NCBI GenBank assembly: GCA_034336665.1
Contig: JAPFBE010000002.1
Coordinates: 11,262,906 to 11,326,905, forward strand
DNA: 64,000 nucleotides
Direction: 5' to 3'
DNA from: Luscinia megarhynchos
Taxonomy: Eukaryota; Chordata; Aves; Passeriformes; Turdidae
This document shows positions 1 to 11,012 of the stretch, in pieces; position 1 is the first letter of the stretch; every line of letters starts with the position of its first letter. The notes beneath the pieces are model-generated. The model was not told where the DNA came from, did no database searches, and saw only the letters and a list, made by a program, of their open reading frames with translations. Both the position numbers and the translations under genes were made by a program.

Positions 1-310
1 ACCTATTCATGGTAGGGGGTTAAAAGTTATTCTAAATGAGACTAAAATGAAACTAAACTCACTTTATTACCTTTTTAACAAGCTTCTACAAAGATATGTA
101 TAAGGACTTAAAGCGCACAATTACCTGCCTCAAACACTGTTAAGGCCACAGAAACACTCTGCCAGGAGATAAGTGATAAGTAGGGCACTAACCCCAATCC
201 TGGCAGAGGTGGAATCTGGCTAAGGCATCTAGGCATAAATTCCCACTGTGCCTAAGTGTGTAAAGAAGTGCTCGTACATATATCACCAGTCAAAAAAAAT
301 CATTTCAAAC
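1..310. other. Unannotated stretch at left edge
   Basis: No gene or diagnostic repeat can be supported here. The sequence adjoins the LTR-like block that begins near 311, so it could be more of the same retroelement cut off by the window edge, but nothing in it shows that. Confidence 0.3.
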
Positions 311-1285
311 TGTGGGATCGATGGCATCTGTGACCCCTGAAGCCCCTCCCAAACTTGCCTTCCTGGATACCTGAAACCTGGTCAGTAAATTAAGCCACCA
401 TAATGGGATAAGAGATCTTTGAGATAAGATAAAGGTGATCTGGATGCCATCTCAGACCTACTGGGGGTTAAGAAAGCTGAAGGAGATTAACAAACCTGGG
501 AAAGCAGAATGTATCACTGCAAATGGACACAGAGAATACAGAATTTATGGGCCACAAGACAAGGCAACCCAGAAACTGTGCTGAAATCAGCTCAGACTGG
601 GTAAAATGTAATTCTGGCAGAGGGAGATTGCAAACACTGACTCACAACACACCAACTCAAAAAAGCAACCGACCCAAAAGAAAATAAAGACTGAGCATGG
701 GACTAATTAGCATTAGAAGTGAGAGACTCAATAGAATATAGAGTAGAATAGAATAGAATAGAATAGAATAGAATAGAATAGAATAGAATAGAATAGAATA
801 GAATAGAATAGAATAGAATAGAATAGAATAGAATAGAATAGAATAGAATAGAATAGAATAGAATAGAATAGAATAGAATAGAATAGAATAGAATAGAATA
901 GAATAGAATAGAATAGAATAGAATAGAATAGAATAGAATAGAATAGAATAGAATAGAATAGACAGGACTGTGCAGTTAATGAGCATTAAATCCTTTGTTT
1001 CCTAAAATGTGTAAATATTGAAAAGTTTTTAACAACCTGAGGACTCCCACCACTGAGAAGTGAAGGGTGAAGAAAGATAGGATGCAATGGGATGCAATTG
1101 GATCAATATGTGATGACAATCTTCTGCTTGATTTCTCTCTCTCTCCCCCTTCGTTTCCTTTGTCTTTCTATCTCTCTACCTCCTACTTTTTCCTAAATAA
1201 AATCTGTATTATTTTCTTTGATATATGGTCTTGTCTGAACCATAATTCAGGCAGATACATCTCTCACTAATTGGATCACAACAAC
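311..1285 (+). mobile_element. Probable ERVL-type solo LTR, interrupted by a pentanucleotide array
   Basis: The right-hand 150 bases read like the 3' part of an avian ERVL-class LTR: a pyrimidine-rich tract (1,130-1,190), an AATAAA signal near 1,195-1,200, a T-rich stretch, then a short tail that includes GGCAGATACATCTCTCACTA and ends in an ACA-type terminus near 1,280-1,285. The left boundary is proposed at a TG near 311 but is uncertain, and no convincing 5-bp target duplication was found. No flanking gag or pol is visible, so it is called a solo LTR. The class assignment rests on remembered similarity to avian ERVL LTRs, not on an alignment. Confidence 0.4.
746..960. repeat. (GAATA)43 pure pentanucleotide microsatellite
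   Basis: Forty-three uninterrupted copies of GAATA run from 746 to 960, preceded by degenerate units from about 731 (ATAGAATATAGAGTA). On the other strand the unit is TATTC, a rotation of ATTCT. The array lies inside the LTR-like sequence, so it probably expanded after insertion. A 109-codon minus-strand ORF with period SILFY is a by-product of the repeat and not a gene. Confidence 0.97.
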
Positions 1286-4200
1286 ATGCAATACTACTTA
1301 TTTTGTGTTTACTGACACAGAGGACATATTAAAAAATACTAAAAATTCTGTGCTTTTCTTAAATATTATGGTCTATTTCTCCAGCTCTTTCACAAAGATT
1401 TAACAGAAGTCTGAAAGAGTTTTGAATAAATAATTTCTAAAAACAGACAAACCAACACACAAATAAACCCACAAGATATTTTCTCAAATTTGTAGTGAGA
1501 GCTTTTTATTTAATTCATTTAAACAAAGCTGGTTGCTTATTTTTGTTTAGAAAGGAGTAATTTAGACAATAGCTATACTGAAGCACTTTTCATTAACTTG
1601 ATTATGCTTTTCATTCCATGAAAGACAGAAAAAAAGATGTTCATACCATATATAACCTGTAACAAATTATGAAACTGAATTTCATCAGTGCTAAATGACA
1701 CATACTGAATGCTATAGAAGAAAAATTCAATCTCAAGACAGTCCTGAAATATCTTGCTAACAGGCCAGACTGTCAACAGAAGCTGATGAAGACTAGGACT
1801 ACAAATGGATTTAGTGTTGGAGACTAGAACTGCAACTGCTAACTTTATATTCTTTTCATCAATTTTACGCCTATATTCTAGGATCTCTTTGAGAATCTCT
1901 TTCTTGGCTTTACAAGGAGTCCTCAGAACATCTTTGGAATATTCAAGACACAAATACTAGACTGAGAAAGACTCCTAGGCTACTCTGAAAATGATCTGTA
2001 AGAACTGGATAAAACTGAAAAAGTGAAGAAAAAGGTGGAAACTGACAAATCACTGAAAGCAGTCCTTACTAACTAACAACTATTAAAAAAAGTTAGATAG
2101 CAATACTTGCCATTTTAAGTGTGTAAAAATGGTTTCTTGCAATATTTCTCTTACAGACACCAAATATTTTAGAGCTTAGATTTTCAGTTTTCAAATATAT
2201 TTCAATTATTTAAGGAAATTCCTGGTCTAAATAAGTGTAGAGAAAAGTTTGAAAACCATAGTTTTAAAAAATTATGCAAGGCAATCTTTGCAATGCTCTG
2301 GCATGACAGAACTTTCAGGCAACTTATTACATTGGGTACTCACTGGCAATTTTGGAAGCTCCAACTTGGCAATGAATGAAGCAACCTGAATTCTTTTTAA
2401 GGACTGAAACCAGAACTATGAGTTTTATGGGATTTATCACAGTCTTCCTTGATTTTTCCTCATTTTGAGAACTTGAGGTGACTACAAAACACGCAATCAA
2501 AATCTAATACACTTTAATGTTTGCTTCCAGTTTCTCCCTTCATTTCATAACTTCCCATAACACTTTCTAGCATGCCTTTTAGAGTCCTGGTTCCTAAAAT
2601 CTTATTTATTAATTTTTAATGCATTTCATATTAATTTTAAGAATTTTTCCCTTCATCCCTAATCATTGCTGAGTTACTAAGGCAAACCCAAAAAATGAGT
2701 GGGAAGAAGAAAAGGAAGGAATCATCTCCTACTAATTGCTGAGATGGGTACCACTATATTAATAAAAGTTATTAATGTTTGTTAGGAAAATACATGACAG
2801 CTATCTTCAAGTTGTTTCATGCACAATATATAAATATTTCTATATTTTGCAATCAGACATAAAATTTTCTGATCCTCTCCGTCAAATCACCTAGCATTAC
2901 AGAAATTATATTATCAACATAGAGAAGTATTTGACTGTCAGACCATAGCAATCTTCCTCATCACTTAGAAATGTTGGCATTCTGATAAATTAAAGTTTTA
3001 CTTCACTATTCGGTATGATTAAAATATCATAGTCAGGAGGCTTAATATGAAATGTCTCTATGAACTAAATTAACCATGTATCATCAAATTGAAAATCAAA
3101 CAAAAGGACTTTTTCTGTCCTGATTACTCTAAAATTAATTTTATAATAAAGATACATTGCAAGTGATTTATCTACAAGAAAATAGGGTAATGCTTCTACT
3201 TTGAAACATAGGGACATCATAGGGATGATGATCCATTTTAATAGTTAAAATGTTAATTTTAATGAAGGTCCTTCTACTGTAAACAATCACAGATGTTATG
3301 AGAATAATGGGAAGAATATGTTTAAAATTGTGAAAGCACATAGAAACTGTATTTTTATAATGTTACCCTTGGTAGCAAAGCCAGCATATATAGATCCTTC
3401 CCCTTAGTCCTCTCAGCCCTGTCTCTTCTGACTCCTTCATGAACTCTGTCTACCAGATGTGCCCATACAACTTTTATGGAGCACTTCATCATTGCAAAGA
3501 TCTCCATTTAAAACAGAAAGTCCTCACAAGCAAAAGTGTTACTTTAAGCTGGTATTCTCACTGGTCTTTTATATAGAAAAAAACCAGGAAGACTGGTGCA
3601 AATGAGGGAGAGGAAGAGACAGCAAGCAAGAAGGTATCATAGGAAAAATTAGGTGACTAAAAAATGGCTATGCTGCAAAGAAAAGCATGCCATGTGCCTC
3701 CATCTAATAGGTTATATTACCTTAGCAGTGAGAAACAGAAACAGCTTTCATCAGCTGTTTTCTCAGGGAATAGCTCCAATGAAGCCATCATAGTTGAACT
3801 GGTGTGAAAATGGAGCTATTTAAAATTTATTTAATAACTGTAAACAGGCAAAATCTGGTCCTCTGAGAGATGAAAAGGACACGTTCTGCCACTCACTGAT
3901 AGCAACTAGAACAGCTGCACAAATGCAAATAGGGGAGCAGTTGTGATGATTCTCCAAGAAGAAGGTTTCTGAAGACACTTAGATCTTGCTAGCATCCTGT
4001 GAAAAATTGGGTTGGCAGATATATCCATAGTGCCTTATTCCACTCACACTCCAGACTGAATGCATGATCCTGACTATGCTTTCAAGTGCAAATCAAGTTA
4101 GTACTGCATGCATCTATTCCAGTCTTTATTCCCACAAGTAAATAAAAAATTTTAAACCATCCTTAATTGATTGTCAGAGAACAGCCCACTGCCCCACCTT

Positions 4201-5206
4201 ATTTTAGTTGTTGATAGCTGCATACCATGGCACACACAGAAATAGAGAACTGTTCTGTATACAGTCTTTGCATAACCTTGTATCTCAAAATGAAACTGTC
4301 CATATTTTGGCATAACTGCAAAGTTCATCGCTTATGTTAGACTTTTTTCCCAAACACTGATAAAATCATTAAGCAGAAGAAGTCAGAGAACTGATCTATA
4401 CAGGGTGTCAGGAGAAACACACTCACTCAGTAATTTCTTATTTGCAATTACTATTGGGACTTGTCACTTAATCAGCCCTAAATTAATTAGTGCCAAGTTG
4501 ATAATCACGCTGGATAATCGATCAAGATGCCATGCAACACTAAGTCAAATGACTCACAAGAAAAAGTCTGCTGCATCAAAAATATTACCTTTATCAACCA
4601 AACTTGCAGCCTCATCAGAAAGTGGCTCCACAAGCATCCATTCTATCACTTTGCCCAGAGATCAATATCACAGCTGATGGATTAATTACTTTTTGTATTA
4701 TCTTATTCACTCTTATTGACTCTGGTGCAGTGCTAGCTTCCTGCCAGTTCAGGGAGCTCCTTGGCCAGCTGCTGAAAGAAGCTCTTCTGGACTGCTGGCT
4801 TATACCCTCTGTCTTTATTCATCTCCCTATTCTGAACAGCAGCTTAGCTACAACATGTCTACTTGTCATTCTTCAACAGAAACATATCTTCTGTTTGCCT
4901 TTTCCTAACTGCAGAGCATAAATTTAAACTAATGGAAAATCCAAACTTTTGAATTGTTCCTGTAAACACAATACCTAACTGAAAATAAAGGCAATACTAC
5001 TAGTATATCACACTCTTCTTAATCCTTGGACATTTCATTTCATTGTCCATGGTACTTCTGAAAAGTGTTCTTTTGCTTATTGGTGCATTATAAGGCAAGG
5101 GGAACTTTTACTTAGTCTGCACTCCAATTTGCCATGAAGGTTTGTGCCACACAAATGCCAAACATGATGGCAATGTCTGGAGATGAACCAAGGGAACATC
5201 ATGACT
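1286..5206. other. AT-rich intergenic sequence
   Basis: Apart from the unexplained ORF listed separately at 1,573-1,953, this stretch shows no exon, RNA gene or recognisable repeat. Two overlapping plus-strand ORFs at 4,405-4,921 have no recognisable domain and no supporting splice or promoter context. Confidence 0.5.
1573..1953 (-). other. Unexplained 126-codon open reading frame
   Basis: This ORF is longer than most chance ORFs in this AT-rich region. It has a Lys/Glu-rich first third (EILKEILEYRRKIDEKNIKL) that would form a helix and a hydrophobic, aromatic C-terminal half. I recognise no domain. There is no CpG context or clear splice site, and no homology can be asserted. It could be a remnant of an old retroelement or retrocopy, an exon of an unseen gene, or chance. 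It is recorded so that it can be searched. Confidence 0.15.
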
Positions 5207-5212
5207 GTGCCA
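5207..5212. repeat. Target site duplication, left copy (GTGCCA)
   Basis: The six bases before the left LTR are GTGCCA. The six after the right LTR are GTGTCA, a single transition apart. A 6-bp duplication is the size made by alpha- and betaretroviral (class II) integrases. Confidence 0.8.
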
Positions 5213-5724
5213 TGTAGGATTTTCTTGTTATTAACATAATATTATATACATTAGACCTACAGCAATCACGGGGATGGGGCTGCAGGTATGGCAGTCTTAG
5301 AGCTTTTATTTCAACGGCATCATCAGCCTCATTTTACAGAGTGAGACACGGGAGATGCTGAAAGCCCTCGCCGTGACAACAGCAGCCAAAAGTCTCTTTG
5401 TAGCAAAGTTTTTTAACAACATTCTAGCCAATAGCATAATGTTAAAAGTTGACAAGTGTTTGCTTAAGCCAATTTATTAAGCTACATATACATTTTGCTT
5501 TGAACAATGCTTGCTTGTAATAGCTTAAAAGCAATGGATAAAGGTTCATTATTAAACTTACATATTTCTACTATCTTGCTTAACATTTTCCTAAGGCCTG
5601 TCTCTACACAGTCCATAGCCTTATTGTTTCTTGTCCTTGCATCTTCAGCATTCTTGCATTCTTCCATTCTGAGATTTGCTTTCACACAGCATTTGAGAGT
5701 TTTCTGCCTTCTCTATTTCCCCCA
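5213..5724 (-). mobile_element. Provirus 3' LTR
   Basis: A 512-bp direct repeat of 12,639-13,144. The termini TG (5,213) and CA (5,724) are intact. The polyadenylation signal AATAAA on the minus strand corresponds to TTTATT at 5,305-5,310. It abuts a polypurine tract at its transcriptional start side, which identifies it as the downstream LTR. Confidence 0.93.
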
Positions 5725-5737
5725 ATTCCCCCTCTTG
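5725..5737 (-). other. Polypurine tract
   Basis: On the minus strand the bases just before the 3' LTR read AAGAGGGGGAAT. This is the purine run that retroviruses use to prime plus-strand DNA synthesis. Its position directly against the LTR supports the LTR boundary. Confidence 0.75.
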
Positions 5738-6149
5738 GTTCATCCACAAAGAAATCCTCTTACTAGCTTTGTGGAGTTTTAACTACCTTGTGTTACATAA
5801 TTTTACTGCAGTGTATTTTTCTTCATTTAGCAAAATAGTGTTACCAGCTTTCTATATAAAACTGTATTAATAAACTCTAAAGTCTTTAATTACTTAATAT
5901 ATGGCATTTTGCTTGTCTAAGGCACCTTTTTTGCTTGCTTTAATCTACAGTAGTTCTAATGTTTGAAAAGATCTGGTCGATTCCAAGGATGTAAGTCAAA
6001 TCCAGTAGGAGGTGCTATTTCTTGGTGGGTTAAATCTCTCCTGTTGCAAAGTTTTGAATTAAAGCCTGTGTCAAAGCTTACATCTGCATACACTACCTTG
6101 GGATCTGCAGTCAACTGAACAAGATCCCATGATCTCTCTGTGATTTCAT
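5738..6149 (-). other. Region between env and 3' LTR
   Basis: About 400 bases downstream of the end of the env-like sequence. A minus-strand ORF reaching from 6,213 down to 5,956 covers part of it, but no retroviral accessory domain is recognised. Treated as a decayed env tail and 3' untranslated sequence of the provirus. Confidence 0.4.
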
Positions 6150-6705
6150 TTGCTATATCTCTCTTGGATGACAAAAGCTTCCTTGATGGTTCTGTCCACC
6201 ATCCATTGCACACACTAAAGTATACAGGGCACTATTACTAATATCACCACCACAAAAAATCAATACATATAAACCTATCTTGCAGAGCTCCTTTAACCAA
6301 GGTGCAAAGCTCCATCCCAAACAAATCGTCTAAACATGATCTATCATCTCTTTTGAGATGCTAAATGTTTCAGTTTTTGTATACTTTTGTGGATAAACTT
6401 GGAATGGTCAGAAACATTCATGCAACATAATCCTCCAAATTCCTCACAACCATGTCCTTGTGCCAGTAAGAGAAAATCAATTGCTGGTCTATTTTGTAGG
6501 GTGGCATGTCTAACACTGCTGATGTCTGTCAGCATATCACTGATGCGGCACTGGTTTGTTTAATCAACCAACATCTGAGCCAATCTAATTGTTTCAATGC
6601 CATTGCTGAAGCAAGTTGGAGTAATAACAAACCTGCTAAAACTCTTTTTGCAGCTTTCCAGGGCCTAAAATCACTCTAACAATTTTCTTCATATTGATAG
6701 ACAAA
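6150..6705 (-). pseudogene. env: Endogenous retroviral env, transmembrane subunit remnant
   Basis: This is the fusion (TM) subunit remnant. Minus-strand frames show an N-terminal region after a basic cleavage site, a heptad-like ectodomain with an LQNR...DFLLL core, and a CX6CC motif (Cys codons within 6,422-6,448). These are followed by a tryptophan-containing pre-membrane stretch, a hydrophobic anchor (about 6,230-6,300) and a short tail. CX6CC in TM is the hallmark of gamma- and alpharetroviral envelopes whose SU and TM are disulfide-linked. The sequence around it resembles the avian alpharetrovirus type in particular. Reading frame changes occur between the ectodomain and the anchor, so no continuous protein is encoded. 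Confidence 0.85.
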
Positions 6706-7406
6706 TCTTTTTCCCCTATGTTTCTTCTTAACAACTGCTTTAGCACTAGGTGGTATCACAGTGAGCAGTCCAATGCTACATGGACCATCCTCAAGGTGTG
6801 ATGGAATGCTTTGCCAAGCCCTATCTCCACAAATGAACCAACATCCTTTTGGTAATTGTCGTGGATATTGGTCAACCCTGGAAAGTTCATGCCAATTTTC
6901 TGAATAATTACACCATAAACTTGAGTTTCTGTATGCAAAATAATAGGGAGTAACATGGTACTTAGGAGGATCACTTTCTCACCAGTCACTAGCTGAAAAT
7001 GTTAGGCAAAAATCCATTGTTAAAGAACCAAGGATCTCTAATTCTTGAGGTTTGGATACTGCTTTGGGAGGTTTTTTGGTCCAAATGCTCCAATCACTCA
7101 CTGGATCGCTTCTGTTGGCAACCTCGCCTGGCTTACTATTAAGTTGCCTTTTGGTTGAAGGGTCGTAATATATCAGTATTGGCCAATCTTTTACTGGCAC
7201 ACCGACTACACAGGTTGAAAAAGGGTTTCTTGATTTGAATGGGACAGGCACATGGTGTCTGAGTCTGCAGCCTTGGCTAAAGCAACCCAAGCATTTGGTT
7301 TTGGCTGTCCTACAGGTAAATCCGCATAACATGAAGCAAGCAAAATAGCAAGCACCAGCATAGCAGCAGATTTTGCCCATACTTTTTGTGAGATATTTTT
7401 TGGCAA
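6706..7406 (-). pseudogene. env: Endogenous retroviral env, surface subunit remnant
   Basis: The remnant begins at a methionine (7,406) followed by a Lys-containing leader and a hydrophobic core (AAMLVLAILLASCYA) that reads as a signal peptide. The SU-like sequence continues in another frame with paired cysteines. Near the end is a Cys/Trp-rich segment in yet another frame (about 6,790-6,850) that resembles the C-terminal SU of alpharetroviruses. The last four residues are Arg-Gly-Lys-Arg at 6,706-6,717, a furin-type SU/TM cleavage site. At least two frame changes and internal stops break the ORF. Confidence 0.8.
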
Positions 7407-7867
7407 AAGACATCTCCATGTATTTTAACTCCCAAATTTGTTCAGAGGTTAGCCAATTGTAGCAAAAATTGGGTAATTCTACCTTTACCAATTTAATGGG
7501 GGTGTTTTTAACTCTCTAAAGCAACATAAAGCTTTTGACAAAAGAGCTCTACGAAACCAACAATTTCCATGTTTCTTCCATCCAAAAAAATCAAGTTTTG
7601 CAGGTTCCACAGGTGACCAAGGAATGTCGGACGTGACTCGTAGTCTTCTCTGTTTGGCTCAGGTCTGCATGCTTGTTTCTCTGCTCTTGGGACTGTCCAC
7701 GCTTTCTTGTGCATGATACGGTTCATCATTCTTCCCTGGAAACCACTTAGGTTCTGCACCTGAAGAAACACAAGCAAACCCTTTGCCCCAGGTTATTAGT
7801 TGAAAAGAACTTTCAATTTATCCTGTCTTAGGGTTTCTAATTAAAACAGGGGGATTTTCTTTCGATT
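7407..7867 (-). pseudogene. pol-env junction of the provirus
   Basis: An 89-codon minus-strand ORF (7,508-7,777) lies between integrase and the env signal peptide. It is rich in Arg, Lys and Asn and carries several methionines. It may be the integrase C-terminal tail or a long env leader overlapping pol; neither can be shown from sequence alone. Confidence 0.4.
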
Positions 7868-8555
7868 TTGCCTGTGTGTTATTTGAAAAATGCCCAAAAA
7901 ATTGGTGGATCAGGTTCTGCAAAAGAGCTATTCAAAAAATTAAAAACATACAAAGCTTTGCTCACCTCATCTGTGGTGTCACTTCTACTCCCCCCTTCTG
8001 TTGATCATGAATGCATTTTAGGGTGTGATGTGTCCTTTCAAAAATTGTCTGACTTGTGGGGGAGTAGGAAATACCAAAAATGTGACAAATACCCCAGTCC
8101 ATTAAAAATGTGGCCTAATTTTTGGGATATGCATGTATATGTATGCAGGGTACCATTGTCTGTTTTTACTTCTTGGGGCACACCCTAATGAAGCAAAGCT
8201 TGCAAAAAATGTTGATAGGCATGATTACCTGTTTTCAGCTGTGTGGACAGAAGCAAAAGACTGCACCAGAGAACGTGTCCACTGAAGCATGAATATTTCT
8301 AAATTTCCCAAAGGAAGAGTACTTAATGGTATCTGTTTGCCATAATTGCAGGCTTTGCAAACCCCACAGGTGGACAGCTCCTGTAGAAACAGGAGGTTGC
8401 ACAAGCTGACAATCAGGGCAAATATTAATGATAGATTTCACTTGACTTTTAGAAATGTGAAACATTTGCACAAGAGCTTGTGCTCTTTGGTGAAAAAAGG
8501 CATGATTAAATTTTGCTTGTTCAAAAATGTTTGGCAAGGTGTTTGAGACAACCAT
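7868..8555 (-). pseudogene. pol: Endogenous retroviral integrase remnant
   Basis: The N-terminal zinc-binding domain is visible as H-x3-H ... C-x2-C (HAFFH and CPDC) in the first 50 codons from 8,555. The catalytic core then begins with WQTD (Asp near 8,331-8,333) and SVDTFSGAVF. After a stop at about 8,235 the core resumes with KTDNG (Asp at 8,158-8,160), so two of the three D,D-E residues are identifiable. The region is interrupted by stops and frame changes. The C-terminal DNA-binding part is not clearly seen. The type of core agrees with class II retroviruses. Confidence 0.88.
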
Positions 8556-8639
8556 TGTCAGTTTATCTGCTCTTGCACTTCCTTCTGACAGAAGTCCTGG
8601 AAGCGAAGAATGAGCCCTAATGTGAGAGACACAAAATAA

Positions 8640-9000
8640 GGGTTAGTTCTGTGCTGCAAAATTATATAAAGACATGAAAGTCAACAATATAGGGTGTGAT
8701 TATCAACATCTTTTAAAACCGATCCCTCTACTTTTTTAATTGCACTGGCAACATAAGGAGAATCTGTAATTAAATTAAAAGGTTCTGAAAAAAGCTGAAA
8801 GACCCTGAACACAGCAGCCAGTTCAGTTATTTGAGGCAAACTGTTTGAATATCTGATTACCGTGTTTTAGTTGCTTAGTTTAACCATACTATTACTGATT
8901 TGTGGGTTTTCCTAGATCCATCAGTGAAGAAAGTTATAGCATTTAAAGGTTCTTCATTTAGCATGGGTTTTTCTCTAAAGCTCAATTTTGCTTGCAACAA
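8640..9000 (-). pseudogene. pol: Endogenous retroviral RNase H remnant
   Basis: The catalytic-site motif TDGS is at 8,914-8,925 within a TFFTDGS context, followed downstream by a helix-like segment and a TDSPYVASAI motif typical of retroviral RNase H near 8,740-8,770. Frame breaks separate these pieces. The domain sits between RT connection and integrase, as expected for class II pol. Confidence 0.85.
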
Positions 9001-9033
9001 TTTGTGACCTGATTAATTAACAGAACAAACACC

Positions 9034-10104
9034 TCAAAAATTTAACAATTCATTTTGTAAATTATCTGAATTTTGCAATGCCAAATCAAGGTAATCTTTT
9101 TTCACAGATAAATAAGCAATTGCAAAGTCTTGTCTTGCTAAGGTTAATCTTGTTCTGGCTTTGATTACAGTCTGTGCTATCACTTCCATAGTTGTAAAAA
9201 CTGGTTTTGGGGACCTGTAAGGAAGAAAAACCCACTCCATTATTAACAAAGAATCTTTTTCAGAAAAGTCCCATTGAAAGATGGGACCATGGAGTTACAT
9301 TTTTTCTCCCAAGAAGAGAATAACAATGTTCTTGTCTCTTCTGGAAAACTTCTGTGATTTTTTCCAGGGCTGCTTGTGCTTCAGGTGTAAACTTCTAGGA
9401 GCTTTGATGTCGCAGCCTCCTCCCAACAAGTGAAAGAGTGGGGCAAGTTCATCATTGGTAATTCCCAAAATAGGCTTGACCCAATTAATCTCTCCTAAAA
9501 GCTGTTGATCTTGCAAGGTATGGATGCTGGTACAAAGCTGTATCTTTTGTGGCTTGATTGTCTGTCCTGTCATCTTCCATCCCAGATATTTCCAAGGTGG
9601 GATTTCTTCTATTTTTGACATAGAAATTTACAGACCAGCTTTTTTGACGAGTTTATTCATCTCTGTATTTTGGGGCTGCAATGAGAAAATTGTCCATGTA
9701 GTGTAAAATTATGGATTGTGGGTGCTTTTGTTGAGCTGGAGATAGGGTTTGTGCAACAAAATATTGGCAAATAGTGGGAGAATTTTTTTATCCTGTGAAG
9801 TAAAAATTTCCAGTTATATCTCTGGAGTGGTTCTCTTGATAGCTGGAAATGAAAAGGCAAACCTTGGGGCATCTTCTTGATGAAATGGAATATTGAAAAG
9901 TCTTTTACATCAATGACGACAAGGGGCAAATTTCTTGGAATCATTGACACAGGTTGCAGGGGTCCCATGTCCTCGAATCACTTCATTGATCTTCCTCAGG
10001 TCATGAAGCAATCTCCAGGAGACAGGAGTCCTCTTGTAGATGACAAACATTAGGGAAATCCAGGGACTATTTGTAGGCAAGTATGATGTAATTTTTTGTA
10101 ACAC
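9034..10104 (-). pseudogene. pol: Endogenous retroviral reverse transcriptase remnant
   Basis: Fingers/palm motifs appear in order: SPW...VFVI and WRLLHDLRKINEVI (ORF from 10,104), LPLVVIDVKD with the first catalytic Asp (ORF from 9,968), then the polymerase box at 9,689-9,700. The thumb/connection follows with PPWKYLGWKM and LLGEINWVKPILGI (ORF 9,295-9,621) and a connection segment at 9,034-9,249. The box reads Y-M-D-N where active enzymes have Y-M-D-D, so the second metal-binding Asp is lost. Several frame changes occur. LLGEINW and HDLRKIN place it in the class II (beta-like) group. Confidence 0.92.
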
Positions 10105-10225
10105 CTCATCTATTAATTTTTTAAAGAATATTTAGCTTTTTCTGTGATAAAGGCCATTGATCAATCCAGACAGGGATATCAGTTTTCCATGTCAGTTTTA
10201 GTGGTGGGCATTGACGTGGTCCCCA

Positions 10226-10560
10226 TCAAAGGCCCACTTCTAATTTGGTTCCCCTTTGGGACAAGACATCTCTCCCCCATACTGTGATGGGTCTCTGCAC
10301 CATGAAGTGACAAATGACAGCTGTCTTCCCTTCAGGACCTGCAATGATAATCACAGATTCACTTTGCAAACACAGTGGCCCCACCAGTTCCTTTGAGGGC
10401 GCCCACAGGTGATACCAAACTCCAATCACTCTGCCAAAACCTGTGAGAAATCACAGTGACATCTGTGCCTGTGTCCAGCATACCTTTGATGTAAACTGTT
10501 TTACCAAGGCTGCAAATCAGCTATGGTCAGTCACTACCAACATGTTCCACCCAAAAGATA
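10226..10560 (-). pseudogene. pro: Endogenous retroviral aspartic protease remnant
   Basis: The catalytic motif LDTGTDVTVIS is read on the minus strand, with Asp-Thr-Gly at 10,467-10,475. The C-terminal part of the fold ends in WGRDVLSQ, which matches the conserved G-R-D/N-x-L element of retroviral proteases (ORF 10,226-10,429). The two halves are in different frames, so the gene is broken. It follows dUTPase directly, the betaretrovirus-like arrangement. Confidence 0.88.
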
Positions 10561-10699
10561 TCAGACTGGTAGGATTCCCAAACAACACTTGCTGGTACAC
10601 AGCTTGCTTAGTTAAAGGTGGATTCTCCAGGTAAATGTCCTGACTGGTTGTATTCACTGGTAATGCAAAGGCAATAGCTATCAGTGGTTTTGGTTTAAT

Positions 10700-11012
10700 T
10701 ACAATAGGGACACTCTATGCAAGAGCTAAAATTATTAGTTCTTCATTACGGTTTATGAGACAACACCTGGAGAAAACTGAAAGCCCAAAAATTCTGTTGC
10801 TGTCCTTGCCTATAATTAAAAAGTCTTGTCTATGCTGTGAAGTACCAGTAATTCCTGTGTGTATGCACTCATGACAAGAGCCCTTTAAAAGATAAATTAA
10901 CTTGGAAGTTGCCAGTTCACAACGTCCCCCTGGGGGAAGTAAAGTGGGGTCGCTCGAGGGATGGGTGGAGGAATCACAAATGACATTTGATTTGGGTTCC
11001 ATCCAGGCACTT
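10700..11012 (-). pseudogene. Endogenous retroviral dUTPase remnant
   Basis: The 95-codon ORF from 11,002 carries the trimeric dUTPase signature in order: a TGITGT segment, then LIIGKDSN where the canonical motif has GRSS, then GLSVF followed by an INRNEELIILALA segment matching the G-V-I-D-x-D-Y-x-G-E-I strand. dUTPase hydrolyses dUTP to limit uracil in viral DNA. In betaretroviruses it is fused upstream of protease, as here. The GRSS and Asp/Tyr positions have diverged, so activity is unlikely. The identification rests on motif order. Confidence 0.75.

Noticed and set aside
657..986. 109-codon minus-strand ORF with repeated SILFY
   Set aside because: It is the translation of the GAATA array; five-base units leave all frames periodic and stop-free.
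4405..4921. Two overlapping plus-strand ORFs as a gene
   Set aside because: No domain, no promoter or splice context, and composition as in the surrounding intergenic DNA.
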